From positions 1 to 16,087 of the forward strand of contig JAFGJS010000155.1 of the NCBI GenBank assembly GCA_016928995.1: a DNA stretch of 16,087 nucleotides, written 5' to 3'. This document shows positions 13,761-16,087 of this stretch, one piece after another. The notes beneath the pieces are model-generated. The model did not search any database and was not told the DNA's origin. It worked only from the letters and a program-made list of their open reading frames with translations. Positions within the stretch are counted from its first letter, which is position 1. Each line of letters starts with the position of its first letter. A program made the position numbers and the translations under genes. This DNA is from Candidatus Sumerlaeota bacterium (GTDB taxonomy: Bacteria > Sumerlaeota > Sumerlaeia > JAFGJS01).

Positions 13761-14377
13761 TTAAAAACAAATCGCTCCCAAAGCAACACCTCATCCTGCT
13801 CATCATCAACCTCGCGCTGATCATCGGTTTCGGCGCAAGGTTTGCTTTGCGCTTGAATTATGAGTTTCTGATTTACGTCGGAGTGATCATCGGTTTTCTG
13901 GGGCTGATCGCGGCGAGCATCCGCAAGGTCGATTACACCCCTGCCACGCTCACTGGCCTCACGGTCTGGTCCGCGCTGCATCTCGCCGGCGGCGGCGTGC
14001 CCATCGCCGGCGGACGACTCTACGACGTGATCCTCATCCCGCTCTCCAGCGCCTGGCCCATCTTCCGCTACGATCAGCTCGTCCACATCTGGGGCTTCGG
14101 CGCCAGCACGCTGCTCATGTGGTCGCTGCTGCAAGGCTCGCTCGCCGATCCCCGCCGCTATCCCCTCGCCCTGGGCATCGTGCTCGTCATGGCCGGACTC
14201 GGCGCCGGCGCGCTCAATGAAATCGTCGAATTTCTCGTCGCCTCCGCCGTGCCCGAGAGCGGAGTCGGCGGTTATCTCAACACCGCGCTCGATCTCTGCG
14301 CCGACCTCATCGGCGCGCTCCTCGCGCTGGTTTACATCCGCCTGCGCTACATCGCGCCCGGCGAACGCGACGCCTGA
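13757..14377 (+). CDS. YjdF/DUF2238-family membrane protein
   Basis: A 206-residue inner-membrane protein with about five or six helices (roughly 10-30, 37-54, 62-78, 109-126, 136-160 and 177-195). The diagnostic block is SSAWPIFRYDQLVHIWGFG (97-115), followed by NEIVEFL (154-160) and the terminal NTALDLCADLIGALLA (175-190), as in DUF2238 proteins. The biochemical function of this family is not established. Acidic and histidine residues inside the helices (Asp106, His110, Glu155, Glu158, Asp179, Asp183) suggest ion or metal handling, which is inference. The start overlaps the stop of the AT-rich gene, with no ribosome site of its own. Base composition switches to GC-rich almost exactly at this junction. 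It ends 25 bases from the convergent HDOD gene. Confidence 0.85.
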   Translation: MIKNKSLPKQHLILLIINLALIIGFGARFALRLNYEFLIYVGVIIGFLGLIAASIRKVDYTPATLTGLTVWSALHLAGGGVPIAGGRLYDVILIPLSSAWPIFRYDQLVHIWGFGASTLLMWSLLQGSLADPRRYPLALGIVLVMAGLGAGALNEIVEFLVASAVPESGVGGYLNTALDLCADLIGALLALVYIRLRYIAPGERDA

Positions 14378-14402
14378 AAATCAATAATGAGTGAAACTGG
14401 AA

Positions 14403-15269
14403 TTATTTGACGACATTCACCAGCGCAGCGGCTTCTTTGAAACGAATAATGAAATCCGGCGTCACCCTCTCCAGGCGCTCCACCGTAAGACCCACTTCCT
14501 CCATCGCCTCGATCTGCATGCTCAACGGCAAAGGATTTTCACCGACGCCGATGCCCGTCGAGTTGCTCATATTGTCCGCCAGGTGCACGATGATGGCTTC
14601 CACCCGGTCGCATTCCGTGAGCAACGGGTGGTGGTGATGCTGAATGACATTTTGCAGAAACTCCGGCAATTCCCACACGCGGATCAATTCCGCGCCGACA
14701 TCCGCATGCGTGATGCCGAGCACATGCGCCTCCGCGCTGAAATAAGAATAGCTGTGCTCGCGCATATACTCACGGATGGTCGCGATGTAATTGCCCATGA
14801 CTTTATCCAGGATGATTTTGCCGATATCATGCAACAGACCGACGGTAAAAAGCCGCTCGGTGTTGTTGATATGCAGCCGCTCGCCCAGCAGCTGCGAAGC
14901 CACGGCCACGGCCACGGAATGTTTCCATAATTCCCCGCGCTGCAACCGGTAATTTTCCTGCGCCGAACGAAAGTAATCCCCCGTGACCAGCGTCAGCATC
15001 AGGTTCGTCACGGTTTTCAAACCGAGCATGACCATCGCCTGCTCCACGGAATCAACCGCGCGCGAAGTCTTGTAATACGGCGAATTGGCCAAGTGAATCA
15101 ATTTAATCGTGATCGCCTCGTCGAGCCGCATGATCCGGCTCACGTCGCGGACTGTGGAATTCGGATTCTCACAGGCTTCCAGCGCAAGTTCAACGACCTT
15201 CGGCATCGGAGGCAATTCCTTCAAGTAAGGCCGAATGTCATCGAGGGTTATTTGACGGATCTCATTCAT
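14403..15269 (-). CDS. HDOD domain protein
   Basis: A 288-residue cytosolic signalling protein. The HDOD domain covers about residues 10-215, beginning ELPPMPKVVELALE (18-31) with DEAITIKLIHLANSPYY (50-66) and VEQAMVMLGLKTVTNLML. Family members are often regulatory relatives of HD hydrolases without activity, but this copy keeps His117, His147-Asp148 (GLLHDIGK), His188, a His211-214 run and Asp232. A metal site could therefore be intact. The C-terminal 60 residues are not a known domain. The start is uncertain: ATG 15269 gives the usual N-terminus but has no clear ribosome site; a TTG at 15392 with GAGG four bases upstream would add 41 basic residues. It is divergent from the EF-hand gene, so both may share the space 15270-15491. 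Confidence 0.85.
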   Translation of the reverse strand: MNEIRQITLDDIRPYLKELPPMPKVVELALEACENPNSTVRDVSRIMRLDEAITIKLIHLANSPYYKTSRAVDSVEQAMVMLGLKTVTNLMLTLVTGDYFRSAQENYRLQRGELWKHSVAVAVASQLLGERLHINNTERLFTVGLLHDIGKIILDKVMGNYIATIREYMREHSYSYFSAEAHVLGITHADVGAELIRVWELPEFLQNVIQHHHHPLLTECDRVEAIIVHLADNMSNSTGIGVGENPLPLSMQIEAMEEVGLTVERLERVTPDFIIRFKEAAALVNVVK

Positions 15270-15491
15270 ATATTCTATGGGATTTGCATCAGGTCGCGGA
15301 TAACGCTTCCGGGATGATCGCCCCGTTCCTTTCAATATCGCTTGCCGCACTTTTTCTATCGGCGCAATGCGCGCGAATCTTAAAAAAATCAAATACCTCT
15401 ATCCGGCGCCTTTTTTGCATCTTTCTCCGATACAAGCATCACAAACGCAAAATTTTCCGCCGTCCATCGGACCGCGAGAGGAGCGATTTAC

Positions 15492-15956
15492 ATGCTGGCT
15501 GGAGTATTAAGCACCGTTTTTGACGGCGCATCCTTGATTTCAAAACTCTTCCATTTGGACGAGCTGACCGCCCATTTTACTGGGGATAACGAAGAAATCT
15601 CGCCTGAACAATTCCGCGAATTGATCGAACGGCTCGCCTCAAATTACTTAACCGTCCAATCCGTGCAAACGGATGCCGCCGAAGCAAGCGACGGGGAAAA
15701 TTCTTCCGCCGAAACGACACCCACGGAGCTGCTGGGCGATGAAGATGATTTGGCCAATACCTTGGAGCCATTGCTGTTCCGCTATTTAGACGCTGATCAA
15801 AGCGGCAAATTGGAAGGGGAGGAAGTGGCGAAACTGCGCGACTTTCTGTCATATTTCAACCGGGAACTCCTGATACGCCAGGACGGAGAAACACCCGCGA
15901 ATCCGCTGGAAACGCTGAACGAGCTCGTCGAGACCGCCAGCGAAACCACCGTTTGA
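15492..15956 (+). CDS. Small acidic protein with one EF-hand
   Basis: A 154-residue acidic protein. Residues 100-111 (DADQSGKLEGEE) form a canonical EF-hand loop with Asp1, Asp3, Ser5, Gly6, Leu8 and Glu12, so calcium binding is likely. The preceding ISPEQFRELIERLASNYL (36-53) may be half of a second, degenerate hand. The N-terminus has a weakly hydrophobic stretch but no convincing signal peptide. A low-complexity Glu/Ser/Thr linker (60-80) separates the two parts. AGAGGAG at 15477-15483, eight bases before ATG, decides the start. Outside the EF-hand the family is unknown. It is divergent from the HDOD gene, a possible but unproven partner. Confidence 0.8.
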   Translation: MLAGVLSTVFDGASLISKLFHLDELTAHFTGDNEEISPEQFRELIERLASNYLTVQSVQTDAAEASDGENSSAETTPTELLGDEDDLANTLEPLLFRYLDADQSGKLEGEEVAKLRDFLSYFNRELLIRQDGETPANPLETLNELVETASETTV

Positions 15957-16001
15957 TGCGGATTCATTAACTGATGTTACGCACGCTTGTCACCTTGGAC
16001 T

Positions 16002-16020
16002 GCGGCGGCCATGCCGCCGC
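16002..16020. repeat. GC-rich palindrome GCGGCGGC-CAT-GCCGCCGC
   Basis: Perfect 8-base arms (16002-16009 and 16013-16020) with a 3-base loop, preceded by CACCTTGGACT. No T-run follows, so it is not a standard terminator. It looks like a short dispersed palindrome. The remaining bases to 16087 show no supported gene. Confidence 0.6.
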
Positions 16021-16087
16021 CTTAAAAGATGGCAAAATTCCGCCGTATTACCGGCAAAACTCCGTTTGTTCAAGGCGCAGGCATGGC

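Noticed and set aside
16029-16087. An ATG-started frame open to the window end
   Set aside because: Nineteen codons with no ribosome site directly after a palindromic repeat; nothing recognisable.

Overview
The window looks like a chromosomal segment from a bacterium with mid-to-high GC genes and long, repeat-rich intergenic spaces. The gene set is a quinol-linked cytochrome c nitrite reductase (NrfHA), a CobA-HemD fusion, HemC, a group 2 sigma-70 factor, a B12-dependent (class II) ribonucleotide reductase, an HDOD protein and a YjdF-like membrane protein. The repeat families and gene set would suit a member of the PVC group or a related uncultured Gram-negative lineage, but this placement is a guess; no rRNA or other strong marker is present.

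Left part (1-7916). The first ~175 bases are the 3' end of a group II intron on the + strand, recognised by its domain V hairpin. Everything from 189 to 7916 is on the minus strand. In order of transcription this is a sigma factor with its own terminator, a frameshifted integral membrane protein, hemC, a cobA-hemD fusion, nrfH, nrfA and an MDR-family oxidoreductase. hemC and cobA-hemD make uroporphyrinogen III and precorrin-2, the branch point to heme, siroheme and B12. NrfHA consumes nine c-type hemes per NrfH-NrfA pair and reduces nitrite to ammonium.

Middle (7917-9196). This is a 1.3-kb space without a convincing intact gene but dense in signals. It has an array of CGCACA half-sites upstream of the sigma gene, an orphan strong terminator on the minus strand with hairpins behind it, and a possible decayed reading frame. 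Nearer nrdJ there are two sigma-70-like promoters, palindromes resembling NrdR boxes, a cluster of DnaA-box-like words and a ~180-nt structured leader. The leader begins at the predicted transcription start, and several of its helices are mutually exclusive. It is the best candidate here for a little-described regulatory system.

Right part (9197-16087). nrdJ (1082 residues) ends in a clear terminator. Then come three unrelated inverted repeats and an AT-rich gene of foreign composition with a HEPN-like RN-x4-H motif. That gene overlaps by ATGA a normal-composition YjdF/DUF2238 membrane protein gene. A convergent HDOD gene and a divergent small EF-hand protein follow, and the window ends in another GC-rich palindrome.

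Links between genes: the hem/cob genes supply the tetrapyrrole precursor both for NrfHA hemes and, through precorrin-2, for the adenosylcobalamin that NrdJ needs. Whether the cell makes B12 itself cannot be judged from this window.
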